Positions 8,959 through 17,425 of a stretch of DNA of 35,247 nt are shown in pieces. The notes beneath the pieces were generated by a model. That model was not told the origin of the DNA. It did not search any database and saw only the letters and a program-made list of their open reading frames with translations. The position numbers and the translations under genes were made by a program. Every line of letters begins with the position of its first letter. Position 1 is the first letter of the stretch. The DNA comes from a virus: positions 1 to 35,247 of the IMG/VR virus record IMGVR_UViG_3300034683_000360. One strand, given 5' to 3'.

Positions 8959-11496
8959 ATGGTACAAAAGAGAATATACAGCTACTTCGTTAGAAACCCG
9001 CAGCTTCATATACTGTTTGTTTTCGATCGAATGAATATCATCGAAACAGAACTAAAAGAGGTGGAGTGGAAAGAGGGATATCTTTATCAGGTTTTTGATG
9101 GGACGTGGTTTGCTACCAAGTATGCAATAGAGAATGATTGGAAGGATAAAAAAATAGTACTTCTTTTCCCTAAAAATACGTACCCGCACAGCGAAGCCGA
9201 GCAATTAAAGTTTCCGCTCTTAGATATGCTGATGGCGAATATGGAGTATAAAGAGGATGATTACGCCTCTTTTATGCAACAAAATGGCTTGCCTTCGAAG
9301 TTTAATTCGTTTGTTCAGCGCAATGTAACTGAGTTGATGAGCTCAAAAATTAATACCATATTGAGTGGGCAATTTAGCACTGATACATTTACGGAAGATT
9401 TGGCGTGCAGGGCATTTATTTCCTCCTATTTGGGCGAAAAGAAACTCTTGGAATGGGATACAATTATTGTTCGAATGATTATTTCGGGAGCGAACAGCGA
9501 AGAGAAGAAACATAACGATCTCTTTCGTCGCATAGAAAAGAATTTAGATGCAAAGAAAGCCATCGATAATAAGCTGAACTCTCTCTTTGGGTTTTCGTAC
9601 GATCGAAATTCTGAGACAAAAATGAAAGAGGTTGCCGAAAGTTTGAAATATAACTCTATGACACAGCTACTTGACAGCTCTTCAGCAGACAACTATAAGC
9701 AATACAAGGTAACTAACTCAGGCAAGCTCATTCAGCTAAACAAAATTTACGAAAAAGGTACACAAGATCGTTTATTGTCAGATAGATTCAATCAAGCGAT
9801 GATCACCCTGGCAGCAGGTATCAAAGAGGAAGAGATCATTAAGGTGTACGGAATAGATGCTCCTTATTTTTATATGACCGAAACACTCTGCTGGCCTATC
9901 ATCGAAGGAATGATAAAAGCGGAGCTGATTGCCGAACCGATGAAAGTGAATGAGCATATACGGGAATTAAGCTTAAAACTCCCGGAGCAATCGGTCATTC
10001 AGATTGTGTTTCGCTTTGTGGAACAAATGGCCCTCTATTACGAAAAAGCGCGCATCATCGGGACGTTGAAGCTTAACACACCGGAGGCATACATTCAAAA
10101 GTATTTGAATGAGTTCTATTCGGTAGATATGTGCTATCGCCGTGCCTTAGAGGCTTACCATGAGTTGATAACAAAAGAGATTCCCATCGATCAGGCTCTC
10201 TATAAGGCAAAGCTGCAACTCGACCAGGAATATGCCAAGATTGTCAATATCTTCAATTTGGAATGGATGAGTTGCGTAACGGAACAAGAAGATGGTTTCA
10301 ATACTCTATCGCTAAAACGTCAAGAAGATTTCTATTCCAATGAATACGATGCATCCTACAAACAGGTGGTCATTGTGTCGGATGCACTACGCTATGAGGT
10401 GGCTGCCGAATTGATGGAAGAGTTGGCGAAGGAGAAGCATGTTGCTACGCTCTCAGCCTATCGGGCAATGTTGCCTACCGAAACCAAGTATTGCAAACCC
10501 GCCTTGTTACCGCACCGTACATTGGAATGGCAGGGAAATGATTTGCTGGTAGATGGTAAGCTGTTGCCGGGTATTCCGGAACGTACAGCCCATTTGGCTA
10601 ACTATAAAGAAAATGCTATTTGTGTGAATTATGAGGAGGTAATGAATGCTGACCTACAATCGAATAGGACATTGTTCAAACGCCCATTGGTCTATATTTT
10701 TCATAATACGATTGATGAAGCGAGCCATTCGCAGAGTCCATTTGAGGTTATTGCTGCCTGTCGAAAAGCAATCCAGCAATTAGCGGTTCTGATAAATCGC
10801 CTCCATGCTTCGTGGAATGTAAACTATGTGATGCTGACTGCTGACCATGGGTTTATCTATAATGACATTCGTTTTGAAGAGAAGGATAAGCATTCGATAA
10901 AAGACGATTGCATAGAGAAGAAAACACGATATTATCTGACCAACAGCCAACAAGCAATAGATGGGATTGCTAAATTTCCGTTACAATCGGCATCGGGTAT
11001 GTCATCCAAAGAGGCCGTTCAAATAGCCGTTCCGCTCGGAACAAATCGGTTGGCAGCCCCGGGTGGGTATAATTTCGCTCATGGAGGCGCAACGCTTCAA
11101 GAAATGATCATCCCTGTTATTCACTCTAAATTGCGCAAGGTAGAGAAGACGGAGAAGGTTAATGTCGCTTTGATGAACCCGAATCTTTCGATGGTATCCA
11201 GTAGATTGAAGTTTCAACTGATTCAATCGGAAGCGGTGTCGATGAATGTAAAGGAACGAACGATTATTTGTGGTGTGTATAATGGAGATGATTTGGTGAC
11301 TGAAAGTAAAAGAGTAACATTAAACAGCACAGATTCCATCAATTTGAATAACCGGGTATATGACATTACGTTGATACTCAACAAATCGACAACTTCTACT
11401 ATGTTGCAACTTCGCATCTACGATGAAGAAGATATGCTCAATCCCATCATACGGGAAACGGTGAAAAATAATACGATGATTGAACAAGATTTTTAA
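8959..11496 (+). CDS. pglZ: BREX protein PglZ (alkaline-phosphatase-fold)
   Basis: An 845-residue PglZ of the type 1 BREX family. The N-terminus (VQKRIYSYFVRNPQLHILFVFDRM) is typical. The PglZ domain is in the C-terminal half, with putative metal-coordinating motifs VIVSDALRYE (D at about 475) and TADHGF (about 627-632), as in the alkaline phosphatase superfamily. PglZ is the signature BREX protein, required together with PglX for modification and defence; its enzymatic substrate is not established. It starts four bases after pglX and is followed after 11 bases by brxL, in the same operon. Confidence 0.94.
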   Translation: MVQKRIYSYFVRNPQLHILFVFDRMNIIETELKEVEWKEGYLYQVFDGTWFATKYAIENDWKDKKIVLLFPKNTYPHSEAEQLKFPLLDMLMANMEYKEDDYASFMQQNGLPSKFNSFVQRNVTELMSSKINTILSGQFSTDTFTEDLACRAFISSYLGEKKLLEWDTIIVRMIISGANSEEKKHNDLFRRIEKNLDAKKAIDNKLNSLFGFSYDRNSETKMKEVAESLKYNSMTQLLDSSSADNYKQYKVTNSGKLIQLNKIYEKGTQDRLLSDRFNQAMITLAAGIKEEEIIKVYGIDAPYFYMTETLCWPIIEGMIKAELIAEPMKVNEHIRELSLKLPEQSVIQIVFRFVEQMALYYEKARIIGTLKLNTPEAYIQKYLNEFYSVDMCYRRALEAYHELITKEIPIDQALYKAKLQLDQEYAKIVNIFNLEWMSCVTEQEDGFNTLSLKRQEDFYSNEYDASYKQVVIVSDALRYEVAAELMEELAKEKHVATLSAYRAMLPTETKYCKPALLPHRTLEWQGNDLLVDGKLLPGIPERTAHLANYKENAICVNYEEVMNADLQSNRTLFKRPLVYIFHNTIDEASHSQSPFEVIAACRKAIQQLAVLINRLHASWNVNYVMLTADHGFIYNDIRFEEKDKHSIKDDCIEKKTRYYLTNSQQAIDGIAKFPLQSASGMSSKEAVQIAVPLGTNRLAAPGGYNFAHGGATLQEMIIPVIHSKLRKVEKTEKVNVALMNPNLSMVSSRLKFQLIQSEAVSMNVKERTIICGVYNGDDLVTESKRVTLNSTDSINLNNRVYDITLILNKSTTSTMLQLRIYDEEDMLNPIIRETVKNNTMIEQDF

Positions 11497-11507
11497 TTCA
11501 CGGAAAT

Positions 11508-13574
11508 ATGACATTACAGCAAAAAATAATGAATTCTTTCTCCGGAAAGGTGGTTCGCAAAGATTTAGCATTTCTTGTGAAGGGTGGTCTTCCTGTGCCG
11601 ACCTATGTATTGGAATATCTACTGGGTCAATACTGCGCCAATGATGACGAGGAGGCCATTGAGATAGGGCTTGAAAAGGTCAAAGAAGTGATTCAAAACA
11701 ATTACGTTCATCGAGCAGATGCTGAATCTGTAAAAGGGAATATTCGAGAAGCCGGGAGGTACCGCATTATCGATAAGGTAATGGCAGTTCTTAATGAAAA
11801 ATCGGATGAGTACCAAGCCTCGTTTGCCAATCTTGGATTAACGAATGTGCCTATCGGCACGCAATATGTAAACTCAAATCCCAAATTACTTTCCGGTAAT
11901 GGCGTATGGTGCATAGTCACTCTTGGTTATATTCACGGGGAAGATATAAAAGTTCGCTGGGAGATACAAACACTGAAGCCAATTCAAATTTCAAATATAG
12001 ACTTGCAAGAATATATTGAACAACGTAAGAATTTTACGACAGACGAATGGCTTGATTTTATGATTCATACGATCGGATTAAATCCTGAAATGTTGAATCG
12101 TCGGGAGAAATTTATTTCACTTGCTCGTTTACTTCCTCATGTCGAAAGCAACTTCAATTTTATGGAGCTCGGACCGAAAGGAACTGGGAAGTCTCATGTT
12201 TTTCAGGAGCTATCGCCTTATGGAGTGCTTATAAGTGGCGGCGATGTAACAAGTGCCCGACTATTTGTGAAAATGCAAGGGAACAGGGAAATATTGGGGT
12301 TGGTTGGCTATTGGGACGTGGTGGCTTGGGACGAGTTTGAACAACAAAAAGGACGAAACGTAGATGCCGTATTGATTGATACCATGCAAAACTATTTGGC
12401 AAATAAATCATTCAATAGAGGAAAAGCGACCCACGAGGCATCTGCATCAATGACTTTTGTAGGAAATACAAAACATACCGTACCTTATATGTTGAAAAAC
12501 TCGCATTTGTTTGAGTCGATACCAACTTCTTTTATCAAGGGTGCTTTTTTAGATAGAATCCACCTTTATAATCCGGGATGGGAGATTCGTATGTTGAAGA
12601 AAGAGAGTTTCTCTACCGGTTATGGTTTAATTACAGACTATATTGCTGCTGTATTGCATGAACTTCGTAACAAGGATTTAACCAGTCTATTGAAGGATTA
12701 TGCAAAATTTGATCCGTCGCTATCGGAGCGTGATCATTTGGCTATCCGCAAAACATTCTCCGGAATGCTTAAAATTCTATATCCCGATGGGAATATAACG
12801 AGTGAAGAGGCATTCGAGTTGGTCGATTTTGCGGCGGAAAGTAGAAAGCGTGTAAAAGATCAATTATATATTATTGATGAAACGTTTAGAGCAGAACCAG
12901 CTTCTTTCAAATATCTCAACTTGAAAAATGGGAACGAGGTATTTGTAGAAACCTTGGAAAATATTAGCAATGGTATAACTCCTTCAGCTATTCCTGTAAG
13001 CAACACCTTAGATGATGCTGATGTAATACCAATGAACAAAGGAGAGGAACCCAGATCTCAATTAGAACCTTCTGATACAGAAAAAACAAAGCGTAATCGC
13101 ATCGCTGTCCTTCAAGAGAAGAGTTTGTCTTTTCGCATGGGACAAACGGGAGCTTCTTATGAAAAGCTCTTTGCAGCATATCTCGAAAAAGCAAATGAAA
13201 TTACGATTGAAGATCCCTATATCCGTGCACCATGGCAGATTCGAAACTTTGTGGAATTTGCAACCATGCTTGTAGATACCAGGCCCGTCGATGACTTGAA
13301 ATTAACATTAATAACCAACGAGGAAGAAGAGAAACTTCCGGATTTAATTGATCGGTTGGATGACATTAAAGATGATCTTGCCGGATATGGAATAACCTTT
13401 GAGTATAAATTTAGGGATTTTCACGATCGTTGCATCAGAACAGATACCGGCTGGACTATTACATTGGGTAGAGGATTAGATATTTTTGAGAAATACAATC
13501 CATATTCAGTTGCAGCGTCTCGCCAAGAAAAACGTAAATGTAAAGAGTTTATAATTACTTATAATAAGGAGTAG
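11508..13574 (+). CDS. brxL: BREX AAA+ protein BrxL, with an MIT_C-like C-terminus
   Basis: A 688-residue AAA+ protein that closes the BREX operon. Walker A GPKGTGKS is at residues 222-229 and Walker B VVAWDE at 271-276. BrxL forms ring-shaped assemblies on DNA and is needed for phage exclusion but not for host methylation in studied type 1 systems. Many BrxL proteins end in a Lon-protease-like domain; here I find no GPSAG-type serine motif. Residues about 549-685 instead carry ITIEDPYIR, then FHDRCI (about 638-643), GW and LGRGLDIF, the motif order of the MIT_C domain, a phospholipase-D-related fold. A linker around 480-545 separates the two parts. The identification of BrxL is secure; the C-terminal assignment is from motif memory. 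Confidence 0.92.
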   Translation: MTLQQKIMNSFSGKVVRKDLAFLVKGGLPVPTYVLEYLLGQYCANDDEEAIEIGLEKVKEVIQNNYVHRADAESVKGNIREAGRYRIIDKVMAVLNEKSDEYQASFANLGLTNVPIGTQYVNSNPKLLSGNGVWCIVTLGYIHGEDIKVRWEIQTLKPIQISNIDLQEYIEQRKNFTTDEWLDFMIHTIGLNPEMLNRREKFISLARLLPHVESNFNFMELGPKGTGKSHVFQELSPYGVLISGGDVTSARLFVKMQGNREILGLVGYWDVVAWDEFEQQKGRNVDAVLIDTMQNYLANKSFNRGKATHEASASMTFVGNTKHTVPYMLKNSHLFESIPTSFIKGAFLDRIHLYNPGWEIRMLKKESFSTGYGLITDYIAAVLHELRNKDLTSLLKDYAKFDPSLSERDHLAIRKTFSGMLKILYPDGNITSEEAFELVDFAAESRKRVKDQLYIIDETFRAEPASFKYLNLKNGNEVFVETLENISNGITPSAIPVSNTLDDADVIPMNKGEEPRSQLEPSDTEKTKRNRIAVLQEKSLSFRMGQTGASYEKLFAAYLEKANEITIEDPYIRAPWQIRNFVEFATMLVDTRPVDDLKLTLITNEEEEKLPDLIDRLDDIKDDLAGYGITFEYKFRDFHDRCIRTDTGWTITLGRGLDIFEKYNPYSVAASRQEKRKCKEFIITYNKE

Positions 13575-13580
13575 ATACTA

Positions 13581-13620
13581 TTTTGTACCATTATCAAGCA
13601 TGCTTGATAATGGTACAAAA
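13581..13620. repeat. 40-bp perfect palindrome between convergent brxL and hipA
   Basis: Bases 13581-13600 (TTTTGTACCATTATCAAGCA) are exactly reverse-complementary to 13601-13620, with no spacer and the centre GCATGC. It begins 7 bases after the brxL stop and lies 58 bases from the hipA stop. As RNA it would fold into a long hairpin with A-rich and T-rich ends, so a bidirectional terminator is the simplest role. A protein-binding site or recombination site is also possible. Confidence 0.75.
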
Positions 13621-13677
13621 ACAATGATAATGGAAGAAATTAGGGTTGTTTCTCAATATAAATTAAGAAATAAAGTG

Positions 13678-14931
13678 CTACACTTTTATAAAATCCTCCT
13701 GAATGCTTTTGATTAACTTTTCATCAATTCTCAATTCTCTTGCATGGGATTCAAACTTTGCAACGGCGTTGTAAACCGTATCAATCAAGGCATTGTAATC
13801 CTGTATATCGTTATTCTGTCCAACAGTTCCCAAATCTTCACGAGTAATATCTTCGTTTTTACCGTTTATGGTCAATGAATGCCTGTTGGAATATGCAGGA
13901 GCGGTTAAGTCAACGCTATACGTTAAGTCGTATGCGGGAGATAACCGCCAAATACCTTTCTTGTTCATGCAAAAGGAGAAATTCTTGGAATGGTCATCTA
14001 CATTACGGGTAGTCACATTGAAAACCATGCGAAGGAAATGCTGACGACTATCTTCATAAGGAAGATTAAGCCGTCTAATTACTGAAAATATATCTTCGTA
14101 GCTATCGCTTGTTGGTAACATCGCCGCCAATGTTTGCGTATGTATTTTTTCATTTCCTTCTCGGTCGAACCGTTGTGTAAGGAAATGCGTTACGCCATCA
14201 TACGTTCTTAATTCAGAAGGCATCATTTCTATTCCTGCATCCAGCGCCATTCGATAATATACATATTCCAATTTTGCATAAGGATATGCCGAGTTATCAT
14301 CGTATTTTAGAATATAATGTTGGAATCCTTCCGGAATTATACCTTGACCTGAAATAACTTCGCCTGTTCCTTTATTCAAAGCCACAATCGCCTTTGGTCG
14401 CTTTCCACCCGGCGAGGAGCTGATCTTGACCAAATCTTGCCAAAGAATGGAGTTTTCTTGATTCAATACGGTTGCTTCCCGCTCGTTTAGAACTTGTTTG
14501 GCAAACTCATACAACTTCTGCACATTAACCGAAAATACAGCGTTATCCCCCAATTTTTGAGCAGGCTCATACTCTAATGCTCCCATTGCCCGACTACCAA
14601 TAAAAGAAAGGTGGTCTACCGGATTCGTTTGCTTCGTGGAGATATTATTATCCCGCAGCCATGCCTTAAAAAGAGAATTTCCCCATTTATCGGGCAACGA
14701 ATCGGCAATCATTGGTGGCAGTCCTTGATAAAGTTTGTCCTTATCCCCAGTCCACGGTATTTGTTTCCGACTACGTGGAGAATCTATGGACATGGTTAAT
14801 GGAGCAATATCTAAACCTTGCTCTATAAACGAAGGCTCAAACTCAAAGACTGCTGTTCCCGCTTTCTTGTCCCATGAAAGATAGCCTACGTCCATCCCCC
14901 ATAACTTAACTTTTACTACGTTGGTTTCCAT
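13678..14931 (-). CDS. hipA: HipA-family serine/threonine kinase toxin
   Basis: A 417-residue HipA-like kinase. The N-terminal HipA domain contains FIGSRAMGALEYEP, a glycine-rich phosphate-binding loop SSSPGGKRPK lies at about 169-178, the catalytic motif is RNVDDHSKNF (D312, K316, N317), and the metal-binding motif is SPAYDLT (D335). These positions are close to those of E. coli HipA (D309, D332). HipA kinases phosphorylate translation factors such as glutamyl-tRNA synthetase and cause dormancy unless held by HipB; the target here is not known. The gene is convergent with brxL and starts three bases after the hipB stop, as a hipBA operon. Confidence 0.93.
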   Translation of the reverse strand: METNVVKVKLWGMDVGYLSWDKKAGTAVFEFEPSFIEQGLDIAPLTMSIDSPRSRKQIPWTGDKDKLYQGLPPMIADSLPDKWGNSLFKAWLRDNNISTKQTNPVDHLSFIGSRAMGALEYEPAQKLGDNAVFSVNVQKLYEFAKQVLNEREATVLNQENSILWQDLVKISSSPGGKRPKAIVALNKGTGEVISGQGIIPEGFQHYILKYDDNSAYPYAKLEYVYYRMALDAGIEMMPSELRTYDGVTHFLTQRFDREGNEKIHTQTLAAMLPTSDSYEDIFSVIRRLNLPYEDSRQHFLRMVFNVTTRNVDDHSKNFSFCMNKKGIWRLSPAYDLTYSVDLTAPAYSNRHSLTINGKNEDITREDLGTVGQNNDIQDYNALIDTVYNAVAKFESHARELRIDEKLIKSIQEDFIKV

Positions 14932-14934
14932 AGG

Positions 14935-15225
14935 CTATTTTTTACTTTGTTTTTTAAATAGGGTTCGAGGGCTCTTAGGCAGTTCCGGTAAAAGCTTTTC
15001 GACTTCCTCCAAACTGTCAATCGCCCGCAGCAGTTTGATAAACGAAGACAGTGTAATTCCGGTGGAAGAGCCATTCTCAAAAGAACTTATGGTAAATACA
15101 CTCAAGCCTGACTTTTCGGCAACCTCTTTCTGTGTATACTTCATCCGCTTGCGGTAATCACTATATCGCTTTCCCAACTCCCGGATTAATTCGCTACCTG
15201 TTTTCTCATACAATTCGCTGTACAT
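14935..15225 (-). CDS. hipB: HipB-like XRE antitoxin and repressor
   Basis: A 96-residue protein with a Cro/CI-type helix-turn-helix at about residues 30-52 (YTQKEVAEKSGLSVFTISSF) and a basic C-terminus. Position directly upstream of hipA with a three-base gap marks it as the antitoxin that neutralises HipA and represses the operon. The start at 15225 is the first ATG of the frame and lies about 20 bases downstream of a good Bacteroidetes promoter box. Nearby inverted repeats with GATAAA motifs are candidate operators. It is not obviously related to the short XRE regulator of the BREX operon. Confidence 0.9.
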   Translation of the reverse strand: MYSELYEKTGSELIRELGKRYSDYRKRMKYTQKEVAEKSGLSVFTISSFENGSSTGITLSSFIKLLRAIDSLEEVEKLLPELPKSPRTLFKKQSKK

Positions 15226-15245
15226 ATCTTTATGTGTTTGAGATA

Positions 15246-15306
15246 CAAATATAGATAAAACTATAATATTAGCAAAATAACAAGATAAAATACTGATTTA
15301 TCTATA
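15246..15306 (-). promoter_or_regulatory. hipBA promoter and candidate operators
   Basis: Read on the minus strand, TTTG (15273-15276), a 19-base spacer and TATATTTG (15246-15253) match the Bacteroidetes -33/-7 promoter consensus exactly. A 10-bp inverted repeat, TATAGATAAA (15250-15259) with TTTATCTATA (15297-15306), brackets the promoter, and a third GATAAA motif lies at 15284-15289. These are plausible HipB operator sites. Confidence 0.7.
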
Positions 15307-15382
15307 TAAAAACAATGAATGCAACATGCTCTCTTATATAACAGTTTTAAATGATTTCTTCATTCTATTTTAACAAAAGCGC

Positions 15383-15390
15383 TATATTTG
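15383..15390 (+). promoter_or_regulatory. Promoter box upstream of the truncated XRE gene
   Basis: TATATTTG matches the -7 consensus TAnnTTTG and lies 40 bases upstream of the ATG at 15430. The same eight bases stand upstream of the intact XRE regulator at 217. No TTTG is seen at the expected -33 distance. Confidence 0.4.
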
Positions 15391-15429
15391 CTACTAATAG
15401 AATCAATCTATTGACAAAATATATCAAAC

Positions 15430-15558
15430 ATGATCATGATCGAGAAGAAAGGTATCAATAGAATCAAGGTTGTGTTGGCGGAACAAGGCAAAACAAACCG
15501 TTGGCTTGCCGGATCTATCGGAAAGAATGAAGCAACTGTATCGAGATGGATTCAATAA
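15430..15558 (+). pseudogene. Truncated XRE regulator, relative of the BREX-operon regulator
   Basis: An open frame of 42 codons reads MIMIEKKGINRIKVVLAEQG and then KTNRWLAGSIGKNEATVSRW before ending in IQ-stop. It matches the 72-residue regulator at 217-435 (NRIKVVL, RWLA, GKN-ATVS-W) but stops right after the recognition helix, where the intact protein continues for about 35 residues. The deletion endpoint joins it to an RteC-like fragment in another frame. It is most likely a remnant left when a downstream gene cassette was deleted. Confidence 0.7.
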
Positions 15559-15559
15559 A

Positions 15560-16009
15560 AACATCACCACTTTACGAGTTGGGGGGGATGTGGTTAAGAT
15601 TAACTACATCCGAAAGGCTTTGAGCTTTCTACATTCTGAAATGGAATTACTAAAACTAAAGATACAATACCCGGAAAGATTTTCTCTAACAGAAGAACTA
15701 TCGTTTAAGTCGGAACTCTATGTAATCCCCAAAGCAAAAGGACTGGGAATTATCGGGTTGGCAGAATTAGTGATGAGCATTTTTCTTTCAAAAGAAATAA
15801 AAAACCGAAACGGTAAACCTGCATCTTTGGTACAACTGGCAAGAGCTTTTGAATATGTTTTCAATTGCAATTTTGGAAGCATATACGATAAGCAGGCAGA
15901 GGTTTATAATCGAAAATCTTGTAACCTGACAAAATCATTAGATTTTCTCAAAGGAAGTTTGGAACGAAGTCGGAAAATCAAGCCTTTGAAACAAAATGAA
16001 AAAGAATGA
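15560..16009 (+). pseudogene. C-terminal fragment of an RteC-like protein
   Basis: The frame, open from about 15470 (TTG) to 16009, encodes the C-terminal part of an RteC-like protein: NYIRKALSFLHSEMELLKLK, then GIIGLAELVMSIFLSKEI, GKPASLVQLARAFEYVFNCN and a basic tail. RteC is a regulator of excision in Bacteroides conjugative transposons, and RteC-like proteins are common in Bacteroidales mobile elements. The first part of the open frame overlaps the truncated XRE gene in another frame and has no family resemblance, so the true N-terminal half is missing. An internal ATG at 15641 could allow translation of a shorter product. The left limit given is approximate. Confidence 0.6.
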
Positions 16010-16023
16010 TTTTATAATCAACT

Positions 16024-16703
16024 GGTAACTACTCAGGTTCTTTTTTAGGTATAGAATTTTCCTCTACGTGCAATTTAGCAATTGCCAGTAGAGTCTTATA
16101 TCTTGATATTTGATTTTTCTTTGATGAATGGCATCTTGGAGTAACTCTAGAAATCTTTGAGACCATGTCTGCTTTAATCGCACACATGGTTCTGAACAAC
16201 ATCAGGGTCGGGATAACGCTCCAATGTATGCCCCTGATGTCCGGGTTGCCCTCCGGTAGATAAATTTGATTTCTTTCGCAGTGAACGAGTATGCAATATG
16301 CTTGTCTTTGCAATCGGATTCTTTGAAGCCGGGATGCTACTGTTGCAACTGTTCTTCACCGGAAGTTCAAAACAGGACAGTTTCTTTTCTAGCTTCAGGT
16401 TTTCACGGGTGAGTCGTTTGATCTCCTGTTCCTTCAAAGCAAGAAGGCTGTCTTTGAAAGACAGCTCTTTGAGAAGAGTCTTTTTCTGCTTCGCAACAAG
16501 AGAATACTTATTGCGAAGAGAATTTAGCTCCTTATATAAAGCCGAGAGGACAAAGGGGATGTCATGTAACTTTTCTTCCACCGTGCAAAGGTAAAGACCA
16601 ATACATCCAAAGAAGAAAAAAGAGCCGATAGATTATCAACAAACTATCAACAGCTAAGACGATTATGATACTTTTTTAGTCATAAACAACCTGAGTAGTT
16701 ACC
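16024..16703 (-). mobile_element. Internally deleted IS66-family element with both ends
   Basis: A 16-bp perfect inverted repeat, GGTAACTACTCAGGTT, stands at 16024-16039 and, inverted, at 16688-16703. Between them is only the N-terminal part of an IS66 transposase on the minus strand. A full IS66 element is about 2.5 kb, so this is an internal deletion derivative of about 680 bp. The flanking 8-mers do not match, so no target duplication is visible. It could be mobilised in trans if a full-length relative exists in the genome. Confidence 0.7.
16174..16581 (-). pseudogene. IS66 transposase (TnpC), N-terminal fragment
   Basis: The first 135 codons of a TnpC-type transposase: an N-terminal coiled coil (LLALKEQEIKRLTRENLKLE), the NSCNSSIPASKNP motif (usually NSSNSSKPPS), and STGGQPGHQGHTLERYPDPD, which is the hallmark just before the zinc-binding region. 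The frame stops right after NHVCD. The DDE catalytic domain is absent, so the protein is inactive. A downstream frame on the same strand (16029-16313) does not restore recognisable transposase sequence. Confidence 0.75.
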
Positions 16704-16789
16704 ATGAATCAGACAAATCCTGTCAAGAGCAGATTTATGCATTATTAACTAATAAACCGGGGAGCAACAAGGAGCAGCAAGACTTTGGT

Positions 16790-16829
16790 AAAACATAACC
16801 AACTTTTTAAAAAACATAACCAACTTTTT
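16790..16829. repeat. Direct repeat, two 19-bp copies
   Basis: AAAACATAACCAACTTTTT occurs at 16790-16808 and again, identically, at 16811-16829, a period of 21 bp or two helical turns. A degenerate third unit may follow (CAAAAAGATAACGAGCAATT). No function is evident. Confidence 0.7.
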
Positions 16830-16985
16830 CAAAAAGATAACGAGCAATTTTAAATCGTAAACCGTCTTTTGGGTCATGATAAACCGTCTCTTCGCTGTAA
16901 GACGGTTGCTCAGGAGCCTTTTGCTACCGTGCGAACCGGCGCAAGACACCGTGTGAATGCAACAATAAACCGTTAAGACATAAAA

Positions 16986-17013
16986 AAAGGCAAGAGTACG
17001 AACTCCTGCCTTT
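16986..17013. terminator. Terminator-like hairpin
   Basis: AAAGGCA-a-GAGT pairs with ACTC-c-TGCCTTT around a four-base loop, with one mismatch. The stem is flanked by A-rich sequence on the left and only three T on the right. No adjacent gene would use it, so it may be a leftover of a deleted gene. Confidence 0.35.
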
Positions 17014-17250
17014 GCGCCTATAATAATTTGAATATACTATAAGATTATAAGTACAAAGATAATACATTATACTGTCAATTCCAAATCATTGTGGTTATTT
17101 TATCAGGTTATTATTAGGGCACAAACCGTGGCGTTTCGAATGTAACGAAAACCGCTAATCCGCAAAATAAATACATAAAGGAACCAGCGAAAACACCCAT
17201 ATACAAACAATAAACAGCTGTATTCTTGTAAGGAAACATCGCCAAAAAAG

Positions 17251-17354
17251 TTGGTGATACTTGGTGATACTTGGTGAGGCTTTTTTTTAGCCAAGTGTCA
17301 CACATAAAAAACTGATAATCAATCCGTTGCAAGATTGGTGATACTTGGTGATAC
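17251..17354. repeat. Iteron-like 10-bp tandem repeats in two clusters
   Basis: TTGGTGATAC is repeated in tandem at 17251-17270, followed by a partial third unit (TTGGTGA, 17271-17277), and again twice at 17335-17354. The helical-turn period and clustering look like a multi-site protein binding array, such as the iterons of plasmid origins. No initiator gene is adjacent. Confidence 0.6.
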
Positions 17355-17357
17355 TTT

Positions 17358-17425
17358 ATTTCATACTTTTTATGAGGCAATACAATAGCAAGGGTGTCAA
17401 CACCCTCACAAAGTGAGTATGAAAT
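17358..17425. repeat. Nested inverted repeats next to the tandem repeats
   Basis: ATTTCATACT (17358-17367) pairs with AGTATGAAAT (17416-17425). Inside lies a second hairpin, AGGGTGT-CA-ACACCCT (17391-17406). Together with the adjacent 10-bp repeats this resembles the remains of a replication or recombination site. Confidence 0.45.

Noticed and set aside
13678-15225. hipBA as an integral part of the BREX operon
   Set aside because: It is convergent with brxL, has its own consensus promoter, and is separated by a terminator-like palindrome; it is a neighbouring module.
16029-16313. 94-codon minus-strand frame as a gene or as the continuation of TnpC
   Set aside because: It overlaps the TnpC fragment in another frame, and beyond the overlap shows no transposase motifs; it is noncoding residue of the deleted IS66.
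16016-16711. Eight-bp target duplication around the IS66 relic
   Set aside because: Left and right flanking 8-mers do not match in either choice of terminal base.
17251-17354. CRISPR array
   Set aside because: The repeat unit is only 10 bp and directly tandem, without unique spacers of 30 bp or so, and no cas genes are present.
17103-17380. Minus-strand frames with repeated KYHQVSP residues as possible small genes
   Set aside because: They arise from the TTGGTGATAC tandem repeats, the two frames overlap each other, and there is no ribosome-binding site, promoter or operon context.
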